Shown: positions 1-7,562 of the stretch, piece after piece
Numbering within the stretch: the first letter of the stretch is position 1
Layout: each line of letters starts with the position of its first letter
The notes under the pieces: generated by a model
The model's database searches: none
What the model saw: only the letters and a program-made list of their open reading frames with translations
What the model was told of the DNA's origin: nothing
Translations under genes and position numbers: made by a program
Assembly (NCBI RefSeq): GCF_011516885.1
Contig: NZ_WOTD01000017.1
Location: 1-52,473, forward strand
Direction of reading: 5' to 3'
Length of the DNA: 52,473 bases
Source: Acetobacter lambici
GTDB lineage: Bacteria; Pseudomonadota; Alphaproteobacteria; Acetobacterales; Acetobacteraceae

Positions 1-1
1 T

Positions 2-154
2 CACGAAGGATGTCGAGGCAACAATCTCGTCATCCCACGCGTGGTTGATGATTGCCCATATCCGCAGAGTTCTGCGAAAAATCAATCAAACCCCTTTCTG
101 ATTCAGGCTCTAAGAAAATTTTTTCATTACTTACGAGATAAAAAATCTGAATGA
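2..154 (+). CDS. 3' end of an unidentified gene (partial)
   Basis: An open frame enters from the left edge and runs 50 codons to a TGA at 152-154, which overlaps the ATG of the next gene in an ATGA arrangement. That suggests translational coupling with the oxidoreductase downstream. The visible tail is basic and hydrophilic, ending in FHYLRDKKSE. The downstream genes look like glycan or lipid-linked sugar genes, so a glycosyltransferase or sugar-modifying enzyme is possible, but no motif is visible and I do not assign a function. The frame could be chance, since only 153 nt are seen. Confidence 0.4.
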   Translation, partial: HEGCRGNNLVIPRVVDDCPYPQSSAKNQSNPFLIQALRKFFHYLRDKKSE

Positions 155-1464
155 CCCAAACTCTTTCTTCCTTTACGATCATAGGTGGTGGTTTTTCTGG
201 TTTAAGTGCTGCTTATGATCTTGCTCGTGCTGGGCACAAGGTGACCGTTCTTGAAGCGGATCGCTATCTGGGGGGGCTCGCAGGGGCCTTCGATACGGAT
301 GGAGAGAGGCTGGACCGTTTTTATCACCATTGGTTCACAAACGATCTGGATGTCATGGGGCTGATCAAAGATACCGGGTTAACTGATGATGTGGTCGTAC
401 AGCCAACTAATACAGGCGTGTACTACGCAGGCCATTTTTTTAAACTCTCGACACCTCTTGATCTTCTCAAATTTACAGCACTGCCCTTTATTGACCGTAT
501 TCGTCTTGGGGTGCTGACCCTGCGCGCACGGCACGTAAAGGACTGGAAGGCGCTCGAAAACGAGACTGCGGCTGACTGGTTGCGCAAGCTCGGCGGAAAA
601 AATGTTTTTCGAGTTGTATGGGAACCGCTTTTGGCAGGCAAGTTCGGACCCTATGCAGAAAAAATTTCTGCTGTGTGGTTCTGGAATAAACTGAAACTGC
701 GAGGAGGAAGTCGTGGCAAGGGAGGCGAAGAACGGCTTGTTTACATGAAAGGCAGTTTTGCGCGACTTGCCGAGGCAACTGCTGCGGGTATTGAAAAAGC
801 CGGGGGCAAAGTCATGTGCAATGCTCCCGTTACACAGATTACTCAATTGGAAGATGGACGGTGGCGGGTTGCTGGTCCATGGGGGGAGTTGGACAGTGAC
901 AAGGTGATTGCCACCACGGCGCTTCCTCTTGTCGCTGATATGCTCGAAAATTGGGCAGCGCCAGAATATCTCTCCAGTCTGCGTCGTATTGATTACCTTG
1001 CCAATGTCTGTTTGGTTTTACAGTTGGACCGGTCTCTTTCTTCCACGTACTGGCTGAATGTTAATGACCCGAGTTTTCCATTTGTCGGCGTTATTGAACA
1101 TACAAATTTTGAAAATGCATCCAGTTATGGCGGCAACCACATTGTTTACCTGTCTAAATACCTGCCGCATACAGATGCACTTTACCAAATGAATGATCAG
1201 GATATTCTGGAGTTTTCTTTGCCATATATCCAGAAGATGTTTCCCGCTTTCAGTCGGTCATGGATACGTCAGTATAACGTATGGAAAGCACGGTGGTCCC
1301 AACCCGTAGTGGAAAAACATTATTCCAGCCTTATTCCTGATCAGGACAGCCCATATCCGGGTCTTCATCTTTGTTCCATGGCTCAGATTTATCCTGAAGA
1401 TAGGGGAACGAATTATGCTATTCGTGAAGGTCGGAAAATTGCAGCACGGTTAATAAATAAATAA
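151..1464 (+). CDS. FAD-dependent oxidoreductase (flavin amine oxidase / protoporphyrinogen-oxidase-like)
   Basis: The 437-residue protein opens with a Rossmann dinucleotide-binding motif, GGGFSGLSAAYDLA (about residues 12-25), followed by the acidic strand end VTVLEAD and the GGLAG turn typical of the flavin-containing amine oxidase superfamily. The C-terminus carries the second FAD contact region around YPEDRGTNYAIREGRKIA. Cytoplasmic enzymes of this type often sit in polysaccharide or lipid-linked sugar clusters. The next gene is a GT-C-like membrane protein 16 nt downstream, so the two are probably co-transcribed. The true substrate is unknown. Base composition is clearly more AT-rich than the genes after 3.1 kb, which suggests transfer. 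Confidence 0.8.
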   Translation: MTQTLSSFTIIGGGFSGLSAAYDLARAGHKVTVLEADRYLGGLAGAFDTDGERLDRFYHHWFTNDLDVMGLIKDTGLTDDVVVQPTNTGVYYAGHFFKLSTPLDLLKFTALPFIDRIRLGVLTLRARHVKDWKALENETAADWLRKLGGKNVFRVVWEPLLAGKFGPYAEKISAVWFWNKLKLRGGSRGKGGEERLVYMKGSFARLAEATAAGIEKAGGKVMCNAPVTQITQLEDGRWRVAGPWGELDSDKVIATTALPLVADMLENWAAPEYLSSLRRIDYLANVCLVLQLDRSLSSTYWLNVNDPSFPFVGVIEHTNFENASSYGGNHIVYLSKYLPHTDALYQMNDQDILEFSLPYIQKMFPAFSRSWIRQYNVWKARWSQPVVEKHYSSLIPDQDSPYPGLHLCSMAQIYPEDRGTNYAIREGRKIAARLINK

Positions 1465-1480
1465 ATTTCGGAGATGCATT

Positions 1481-3097
1481 ATGCTGGAATCTGTTTTTAA
1501 AATTGGACAAAAAATGTTCAATTTCTATGTATTTTATTTTGTTGTTATGGTTTTACTTTGCGTGGAAGCCTTTGTCGCGCATGTGTATGCTTGGGACCTT
1601 GACCATGAAATGTATTATGGTGCTCGCTTGCTTCATGGGGAGTTGGTGTGGACAAGCGAGTTCCATGATAAACTACCGTTCGTACCTTTTCTTTTTATCA
1701 TTCCAGCATATTTCAAAAGCATAGATGTTTTTCAGATAATTTCCATGGGACTGATATTTTCAACGTCCATTTTCATGAAAAATATATTTGAAAAATTATA
1801 CCAAAATTACAAAATATCTAACAGCATTTATTATTTTTGCACGGCTCTCTATCCATTTTTGTTGTGTTTTTCATACAATTCGTTCGCCACTATAAATTGT
1901 ATTGGAGTCAGTTTTTATGTTTTGTCTTTTCTGTTGTTGATCAAAGAAAATTTTCTGGTTGATGAAAAGAAAGTAATACAGATTTCTACATTGCTGTTGG
2001 GGAGCATGCTGGCTGCCATGGCAATATCTATCCGTCCATATTATTTGCCATCTTATGGTGTCATTCTTATTTTATCTGTTTTGTTAAGTCAGGAAAACAA
2101 AACCATTAAAAATTACCTTTGGATGTTTGGAAAAATATCTATGTGGGTAATGGCAATAGCTGTGTGGGGCTTTTTTCTGAATGCTTTTCCTTATGTGGTA
2201 ACGGGGCAATTTGCATCTTTTCTTGATGGTCTTGCCATGTTGGCTTCGCCTATTAATCCAATTTCTGGGCCGGAGTCGTTTTTTATGTTTGCCAGAAAAA
2301 CTCCTGATTTATTTTTTTGGGGGTCATGGAGTTTAATGGGAATTTTAGTCGTATCCGGATTGGTCGTAGATAAAAGAAATTTCTCCAGATTAGAGATAAA
2401 GATTTTTTCTATTTCTTTTCTTTCTGGAGTGGCTCTACTATTTTTTATCATAAGCCAACATTACTGGGAACATTACATACAACTTTTTATGGGGAACTTT
2501 TGTATTTGCGTAATGGCATTTTTGGTATGGCAAAGTGAGTGTAAATTGCCTGCCATGTTATATGCACGGTATGGTGATATTGTTGGTAAGAAAATTTTAC
2601 CAATTTCTCTAGTATCTTTATTAATAATACCGCCAGTAGATATGATTAAAAGAGACATAAAAAACAAAAACAAAGATTATTATGACATAAAAGTAGCTCA
2701 AGCTACACGAAAGGATTGGAAGGCAGAGTTTTTTGCAGAATATGTTAATAAAAATTATCGATCTAAAAGGCCGGATTTCTTATTTCCTGAAGATATAAAG
2801 GCGCATTGGATTTTAGATGAGCCGAGACATCATTTTCTTCATGCAGCTAATACGCGACATGTGTTTTTTGGTTGGTGGGAAAAACTTAAATTCAGAAGCT
2901 CCCATTTTTATGTGGTGAGCAATGGTGAACAATATTGTCAGCTTATAAAAGAAAATGGCCCAACACTCATTGCGGTTACACCGAGTGAGTATTTAACACC
3001 ATGTCTGTCGGAGGCATCATCAGGGTATGTGCAGGATGCTGAGTTAAAACAGGGGAAAAAAGTCCTTCTGGTTTTTAAACGCGCAGGATCGCCCTAA
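1481..3097 (+). CDS. GT-C-type membrane glycosyltransferase-like protein
   Basis: This 538-residue protein has about ten hydrophobic segments up to roughly residue 385, then a soluble C-terminal domain of about 150 residues. The first extracytoplasmic loop reads WDLDHEMYYGARLLHGE followed by FHDKLPFVPFLF. This is the pattern of GT39/ArnT-like GT-C enzymes: an acidic residue after TM1, an A-R-L-x-x-G segment and a K-x-P before TM2. Such enzymes transfer sugars from polyprenyl-phosphate donors on the outer face of the inner membrane. The gene is strikingly AT-rich, with many A/T-ending codons, against about 60% GC in neighbours, which fits horizontal acquisition. It follows the FAD oxidoreductase by 16 nt. 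The acceptor is unknown. Confidence 0.7.
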   Translation: MLESVFKIGQKMFNFYVFYFVVMVLLCVEAFVAHVYAWDLDHEMYYGARLLHGELVWTSEFHDKLPFVPFLFIIPAYFKSIDVFQIISMGLIFSTSIFMKNIFEKLYQNYKISNSIYYFCTALYPFLLCFSYNSFATINCIGVSFYVLSFLLLIKENFLVDEKKVIQISTLLLGSMLAAMAISIRPYYLPSYGVILILSVLLSQENKTIKNYLWMFGKISMWVMAIAVWGFFLNAFPYVVTGQFASFLDGLAMLASPINPISGPESFFMFARKTPDLFFWGSWSLMGILVVSGLVVDKRNFSRLEIKIFSISFLSGVALLFFIISQHYWEHYIQLFMGNFCICVMAFLVWQSECKLPAMLYARYGDIVGKKILPISLVSLLIIPPVDMIKRDIKNKNKDYYDIKVAQATRKDWKAEFFAEYVNKNYRSKRPDFLFPEDIKAHWILDEPRHHFLHAANTRHVFFGWWEKLKFRSSHFYVVSNGEQYCQLIKENGPTLIAVTPSEYLTPCLSEASSGYVQDAELKQGKKVLLVFKRAGSP

Positions 3098-3111
3098 TTT
3101 TTCATTGAGGC

Positions 3112-3918
3112 TTATTCACCACATATAACCCCTGATGTGCTGATGAAACGTTGCCCGTTCGCCCCCTCATCCACCCGTGCATCTATGTGGTACACGGTGC
3201 GCAAATGTTCGGGGGTCAGAACGTCTGCCGGGCGGCCGTAGGCCAGAATCCGCCCATTGTGCAAAAGGCAGGCCAGATCGCACTGGTTGAGCGCTATGTT
3301 CAGGTCATGCAGGACAATTATGGTGACCAGATTGCGCTGTGCCGTCTCGCGCCGGAGCAGGGCCATAACGGTCTGCTGGTAATACGGGTCCAGCGCGCTC
3401 AGTGGTTCATCCAGCAGCAGGGCGCGGGGTTTGCGGCCGAGGGCTTGGGCCAGCCCTGCAAGCTGGCGCTGCCCGCCCGAGAGTTCGTGCAGGCTCCGCG
3501 TGGCAAGGTGGGCTATGCCCACGTCATGCAGGCAGGCCATGGCGGCGTCTATGTCCTCCGCTGTGCTGGCGCTGCTCTGCCGCCCCGTGGCGTGGCGGGC
3601 GGCCAGCATGGCGTCCAGCACGCTCAGGCGCACGGGTTCTGGCAGGGCTTGTGGCAGGTACAGGCAATGCCGGGCGCGCAGGGCCAGCGGCATGGGGGTC
3701 AGGTCCACCCCATCCAGCGTTAGTGTACCCGTGGCGCGGAGCAGCCCGCCCATGGCGCGCAGCAGGGTGGACTTGCCGCTGCCATTGGGGCCAAGTACCG
3801 CGCAGACCGCTCCGTGGGGGAACGGCCCGGCCTGCACATCCGCCAGCACGGGCCTGCGGCCATACCGGACACTCAGATTGCGCACTATCAGCCCTTCATC
3901 GGGCCGGGTGTGGGTCAT
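3112..3918 (-). CDS. ABC transporter ATP-binding protein (iron-chelate/cobalamin type)
   Basis: A cytoplasmic ATPase of 268 residues that powers uptake with the FecCD permease encoded just upstream. The Walker A motif GPNGSGKST lies at residues 43-51, the signature LSGGQRQ in the middle, and Walker B LLLDEPLSALD before the D-loop. The order and size fit the FepC/BtuD/HmuV group. I start the gene at the ATG at 3916-3918, which overlaps the permease stop codon by 4 nt (ATGA). The frame continues open further upstream, but that part is a shadow of the permease. No substrate-binding protein gene is adjacent, so the ligand (siderophore, haem or cobalamin) cannot be told. Confidence 0.88.
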   Translation of the reverse strand: MTHTRPDEGLIVRNLSVRYGRRPVLADVQAGPFPHGAVCAVLGPNGSGKSTLLRAMGGLLRATGTLTLDGVDLTPMPLALRARHCLYLPQALPEPVRLSVLDAMLAARHATGRQSSASTAEDIDAAMACLHDVGIAHLATRSLHELSGGQRQLAGLAQALGRKPRALLLDEPLSALDPYYQQTVMALLRRETAQRNLVTIIVLHDLNIALNQCDLACLLHNGRILAYGRPADVLTPEHLRTVYHIDARVDEGANGQRFISTSGVICGE

Positions 3919-4967
3919 GGCGTGCCTTCCCCCCGGCGCAGCACAATAACCAGAAAAAACGGTATGCCCACCAGTGCTGTTACAATGCCGGTCGGCACCA
4001 CCACGCCGGGCACGAGCACACGCGCAACAAGAGCTGCGAGGGAGAGAATGAATGCCCCGCTCAACATGCTGGCAGGTAGGTAAAAGCGGTGGTCTTCCCC
4101 CACAAGGCGGCGGGCAATATGGGGGGCCACCAGCCCGATAAAGCCAATAACCCCCACAAAGGCCACGGCCAGTGCGCATAACAGGCTAATACGCAGCAAG
4201 GACGCACGGCGCAGGCGGGGCACATCCACCCCAAGGCTCGCTGCCCGGTCTTCCCCCATGCGCAGGGTGGTCAAGGGCCACGCCGCCCGGAGCGAAAACG
4301 GAAAAATGCAGGCCAGAGCGCCCCCCAGCAGGCCAAGAGTACTCCATGTTGCGCGGGTCAGGCTGCCAAGGGTCCAGAACACCAGATTTTGCAGTGCGTC
4401 CTCGTTCGCCACAAACTGCATCAGTGCCACCAGCGCCTGAAACGAAAAAACAAGTGCGACCCCGCACAGAATAACCGTGCCCGTGCCGCCCTGCCGCAGC
4501 CGCACCAGCGTATCCAGAATCCATACGGACAGGGCGGAGCAGACAAAGGCGCTCCCCGCAGTTAGCCACATATCGGGCACAGGGTTAATGTGCCAGCCCA
4601 GAACAATGGCAAGCGATGCGCCAAACGCCCCCGCGGCAGACAGGCCAAGTGTGAACGGGCTGGCCAGCGGGTTGGCCAGAATGGTCTGCATTTCCGCGCC
4701 CGCCAGCCCCAGTGCTGCCCCCACGCATGCGGCCATAAGCGCGTAGGGCAGGCGGATCTGCCAGACGATCAGGCTGGTCTGCTCGTCCACTCCCGCAGGA
4801 GCAAACATGGCTCGCAGTAATGTGGTGGGGGAGAGTGCCGCAGGCCCCACCGCGCAATCCACCAGAACGGACAGAACCAGCACCCCCACCAGCCCGCCCA
4901 GCACAAGGCTACGGTGGTGCATGGCGGTCCGGTAGGTCTGCGCAATGGTGGGGTGGTGGTTGGGCAT
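3915..4967 (-). CDS. FecCD-family ABC transporter permease
   Basis: A 350-residue inner-membrane protein with about ten hydrophobic helices. It shows FecCD hallmarks: WQIRLPYALMAACVGAALGLAG near the N-terminus, the ANPLASPFTLGLSAAGAFGA segment, and the ATPase-contacting loop GFIGLVAPHIARRLVG near the C-terminus. It imports an iron chelate, haem or cobalamin together with the ATPase that overlaps its 3' end by 4 nt. The gene diverges from rluD, leaving about 190 nt between the two starts. A periplasmic binding protein and TonB-dependent receptor must be encoded elsewhere if the system is active. Confidence 0.9.
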   Translation of the reverse strand: MPNHHPTIAQTYRTAMHHRSLVLGGLVGVLVLSVLVDCAVGPAALSPTTLLRAMFAPAGVDEQTSLIVWQIRLPYALMAACVGAALGLAGAEMQTILANPLASPFTLGLSAAGAFGASLAIVLGWHINPVPDMWLTAGSAFVCSALSVWILDTLVRLRQGGTGTVILCGVALVFSFQALVALMQFVANEDALQNLVFWTLGSLTRATWSTLGLLGGALACIFPFSLRAAWPLTTLRMGEDRAASLGVDVPRLRRASLLRISLLCALAVAFVGVIGFIGLVAPHIARRLVGEDHRFYLPASMLSGAFILSLAALVARVLVPGVVVPTGIVTALVGIPFFLVIVLRRGEGTP

Positions 4968-5158
4968 GGTTGCACACTATCCCGCCGTATATGGCGCAGG
5001 GCAAGAGGGCATGGGCCACGGTTGTCAGCAAAAATGCAAAACCCCATGGGTCACAGGGGTGGACGGTGCCTGCACACGGGCCGCCAGCCCCATTCCACTG
5101 CTTGACGCACAGCGTGCAAGCGGGCTTTGTACGCGCACATTCCACCCCAGCAGCGTGA

Positions 5159-6193
5159 GTGAGACGGACGGGTTTGGCACACACAGTTCCAGCACAAGGC
5201 GGGGTAGAACCCGAATTTGCCCCCACCCACGGGACCACTCTGGCCTTTACTGTGGATGCGGCACAGGCGGGCGAGCGGGTAGACCGGTTTTTGTCCACCT
5301 GCCCCGGAGCCCCCTCCCGCTCACGCATAAAAGGACTGATCGAGGCCGGGTGCCTGCTGTGCAACGGCGTGGTCCTGCGCGAACCCGCCATGCCGGTCAA
5401 ACCCGGCATGGTGGTGGTGCTGGACCTGCCAGCCGCAGCCCCTGCCACCCCGCAGGGCGAGGCCATGGATTTTAACATCCTGTATGAGGATGACGACCTG
5501 ATCGTACTGGACAAGCCCGCCGGGCTGGTGGTCCACCCCGCACCGGGGAACGAGACAGGCACGCTGGTCAATGGCCTGATCGCCCATTGCGGGGAGAGCC
5601 TGAAAGGTATTGGCGGGGAGCGCCGCCCCGGCATTGTGCACCGGCTGGATAAGGATACGTCTGGCGTTATGGTGGTGGCCAAAACGGAAAAAACCCATCT
5701 GGCCCTCTCGGACGATTTTGCCGCCCGCCGCATAGACCGCGCCTATCTGGCTTTCTGCTGGGGTGTGCCAACACCTGCGGAGGGGGATTACGAGGGCGCG
5801 ATAGGCCGCGACAAGCGTGACCGCAAACGCATGGCGCTGGTCACCCATGGCGGTAAATGGGCATTAACCCATTACCGCACGCTCAAAGTGTTCAGCGCAT
5901 CGGCAGCCCTTGTTGCGTGCAAGCTGGCAACGGGGCGCACCCACCAGATTCGGGTGCATTTTTCGGCCAATGGCCACCCGCTTATGGGGGACCCGCTCTA
6001 CCTGCGGCGCGTGCCGGCCGCCGCCCGTGGCCTGCCACCGGTGGCAAAGGCTGCGGGGCTGGACTTCCCCCGTCAGGCGCTCCATGCGGCCCGGTTGGGC
6101 TTTACCCACCCCAGAACGGGTGAAAAACTGCTGTTTGAAACGCCCATGCCGCCCGACATGCTTGAACTCGAACAGGCATTGAGCGACTCGTAA
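5159..6193 (+). CDS. rluD: RluD-family 23S rRNA pseudouridine synthase
   Basis: The 344-residue protein has an N-terminal S4-like RNA-binding region (about residues 22-75, GERVDRFLSTC) and the catalytic domain with HRLDKDTSGVMVVAK, whose Asp is the nucleophile of the RluA/RluC/RluD family. LATGRTHQIRVHF and GHPLMGDPLY follow, as expected. It isomerises uridines in large-subunit rRNA. The start is taken at GTG 5159; a slightly later start cannot be excluded because no strong ribosome site is visible. rpoH follows on the same strand, a neighbour pair common in alphaproteobacteria. RluD versus RluC is assigned by family resemblance and context only. Confidence 0.9.
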   Translation: MRRTGLAHTVPAQGGVEPEFAPTHGTTLAFTVDAAQAGERVDRFLSTCPGAPSRSRIKGLIEAGCLLCNGVVLREPAMPVKPGMVVVLDLPAAAPATPQGEAMDFNILYEDDDLIVLDKPAGLVVHPAPGNETGTLVNGLIAHCGESLKGIGGERRPGIVHRLDKDTSGVMVVAKTEKTHLALSDDFAARRIDRAYLAFCWGVPTPAEGDYEGAIGRDKRDRKRMALVTHGGKWALTHYRTLKVFSASAALVACKLATGRTHQIRVHFSANGHPLMGDPLYLRRVPAAARGLPPVAKAAGLDFPRQALHAARLGFTHPRTGEKLLFETPMPPDMLELEQALSDS

Positions 6194-6514
6194 TGACACG
6201 GCAATAACCCCGATTCCGGGGTAAAGGGGACCGCATAGGTCCGCTAACTGTGGCAGTTTTGCTACCATGCGCACCTGTTTTCTTGACAGGGTACATTTTT
6301 CTGGCGCACCCTCTTGGTCTATACCGCTCACTTTTCCGTAAGGCGGGAAGGGGCCTTTGGTTCCTGCTGCTCATGCCGAGGGCAGGGACAGGGGCTGTCA
6401 TATTTTTCCATCGGGTACTGGAACTTGCCTCTGTAGTTGTGGGTGCGCCTGTTGACGGAACAGGAACCAAACGCACCCAAGGGAGTTTCCAGCTCAGGAA
6501 GGAGTACTCAAATC
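6194..6514 (+). promoter_or_regulatory. rpoH 5' region with competing hairpins
   Basis: This 321-nt gap has no convincing gene. A nested hairpin lies just before the start: GGGTGCG at 6441-6447 pairs with CGCACCC at 6472-6478, enclosing CCTGTT (6448-6453) paired with AACAGG (6459-6464). GGGTGCGCC at 6441-6449 is also perfectly complementary to GGCGCACCC at 6303-6311, so the two pairings exclude each other. TTCC at 6487-6490 can pair with GGAA at 6497-6500 inside the ribosome-binding site. A -35-like TTGACA is at 6283-6288 but has no good -10. A regulatory role is an inference from the pairing. Confidence 0.5.
6496..6504 (+). promoter_or_regulatory. Shine-Dalgarno site of rpoH
   Basis: AGGAAGGAG at 6496-6504 stands 10 nt before the ATG at 6515 and decides the rpoH start. 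The same frame is open from 6437, but those extra residues do not resemble sigma factors and have no ribosome site. Confidence 0.75.
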
Positions 6515-7399
6515 ATGGCCTCAGTCATTGATGTTGGGCCTGAAGGCAATCTTTCAAGGTACCTTCAGGAAATTCGTAAATATCCTCTGCTTACACCAGA
6601 AGAAGAACTCACCCTTTCGCGCAAATGGCGGGACAAGGGGGATGTCAAGGCCGCCCACCGGCTGGTGACCTCCCACCTGCGTCTGGTCGCCAAGATTGCC
6701 ATGGGGTACCGCGGCTATGGCCTGCCGATCAATGAACTGATCAGCGAAGGCAATGTGGGGATGATGCAGGCCGTACGCCGCTTTGACCCCGAAAAAGGAT
6801 TCCGTCTGGCCACGTACGCCATGTGGTGGATCCGTGCGGCCATTCAGGAATACATTCTGCATAGCTGGTCTTTGGTCAAAATGGGCACAACTGCTGCCCA
6901 GAAAAAGCTGTTCTTCAACCTGCGTCGCCTCAAGGGCCAGATGCAGGCGATCGAGGATGGTGACCTCAAGCCCGAACAGGTCAACAAGATTGCCACAACC
7001 TTAGGTGTGTCCGAGCAGGATGTGGTGGACATGAACCGCCGCATGGCTGCCCCCGACCACAGCCTGAACGCACCACTCAAGGCAGATCAGGATAGCGAGT
7101 GGCAGGACCGGTTGGTGGACGACCACGTCAATCAGGAAGAGGTTTACGCCGAGAATGAGGAAATGTCGGGCCGCAAGGCGCTGCTCGCCACCGCACTCGA
7201 AACCCTGAACGAGCGTGAGCGCCGCATTTTTACCGAACGCCGCCTCAAGGACGACCCGGCCACGCTGGAAGAACTCGCCCATGATTACGGCATTTCCCGC
7301 GAGCGGGTGCGCCAGATTGAAGTGCGTGCGTTTGAAAAAGTACAGGAAGCCATGAAGAAGGAAGTCGCGGCCCGCCGCAACGCCACACTGGGGGAATAA
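6515..7399 (+). CDS. rpoH: RNA polymerase sigma-32 (heat-shock) factor RpoH
   Basis: A 294-residue alternative sigma factor that directs RNA polymerase to heat-shock promoters. Region 2 contains HLRLVAKIAMGYRGYGLP, LISEGNVGMMQAVRRFDP and the WWIRAAIQEYI helix that melts and reads the -10 element. The RpoH box QKKLFFNLR, diagnostic of sigma-32, is at residues 129-137. Region 4.2 ends with YGISRERVRQIEVRAFEKV, the -35 reading helix. Length is normal for the family. The start at 6515 is set by AGGAAGGAG. The leader can form alternative hairpins, and translational control by temperature is plausible, as in E. coli, but unproven here. Confidence 0.96.
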   Translation: MASVIDVGPEGNLSRYLQEIRKYPLLTPEEELTLSRKWRDKGDVKAAHRLVTSHLRLVAKIAMGYRGYGLPINELISEGNVGMMQAVRRFDPEKGFRLATYAMWWIRAAIQEYILHSWSLVKMGTTAAQKKLFFNLRRLKGQMQAIEDGDLKPEQVNKIATTLGVSEQDVVDMNRRMAAPDHSLNAPLKADQDSEWQDRLVDDHVNQEEVYAENEEMSGRKALLATALETLNERERRIFTERRLKDDPATLEELAHDYGISRERVRQIEVRAFEKVQEAMKKEVAARRNATLGE

Positions 7400-7413
7400 T
7401 CCCCCCCTTTGTG

Positions 7414-7456
7414 CGTGCCCGGGCCTGCTGCTGGTTTGTCATCTGTGCCGGGCACG
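7414..7456. terminator. Hairpin between convergent rpoH and recJ
   Basis: CGTGCCCGG at 7414-7422 pairs perfectly with CCGGGCACG at 7448-7456 across a 25-nt loop, right after the rpoH stop. There is no clear T-run, so it may be a weak or Rho-assisted end. Confidence 0.4.
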
Positions 7457-7562
7457 GATACGTCGGTAGCCCGTAGCTCCTGTCGTTGTGGGCCGGGGCG
7501 TCTGGTGGCTTGGGGAAGCTTATAATCTTCTGATCAGCCCCCGCTGTCCCGCGCTGGCTTAC

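Noticed and set aside
1..150. Left edge as the end of another insertion sequence
   Set aside because: No terminal repeat like the one at 52368 and no transposase motif is visible. The frame overlaps the next gene by ATGA, as genes in an operon do.
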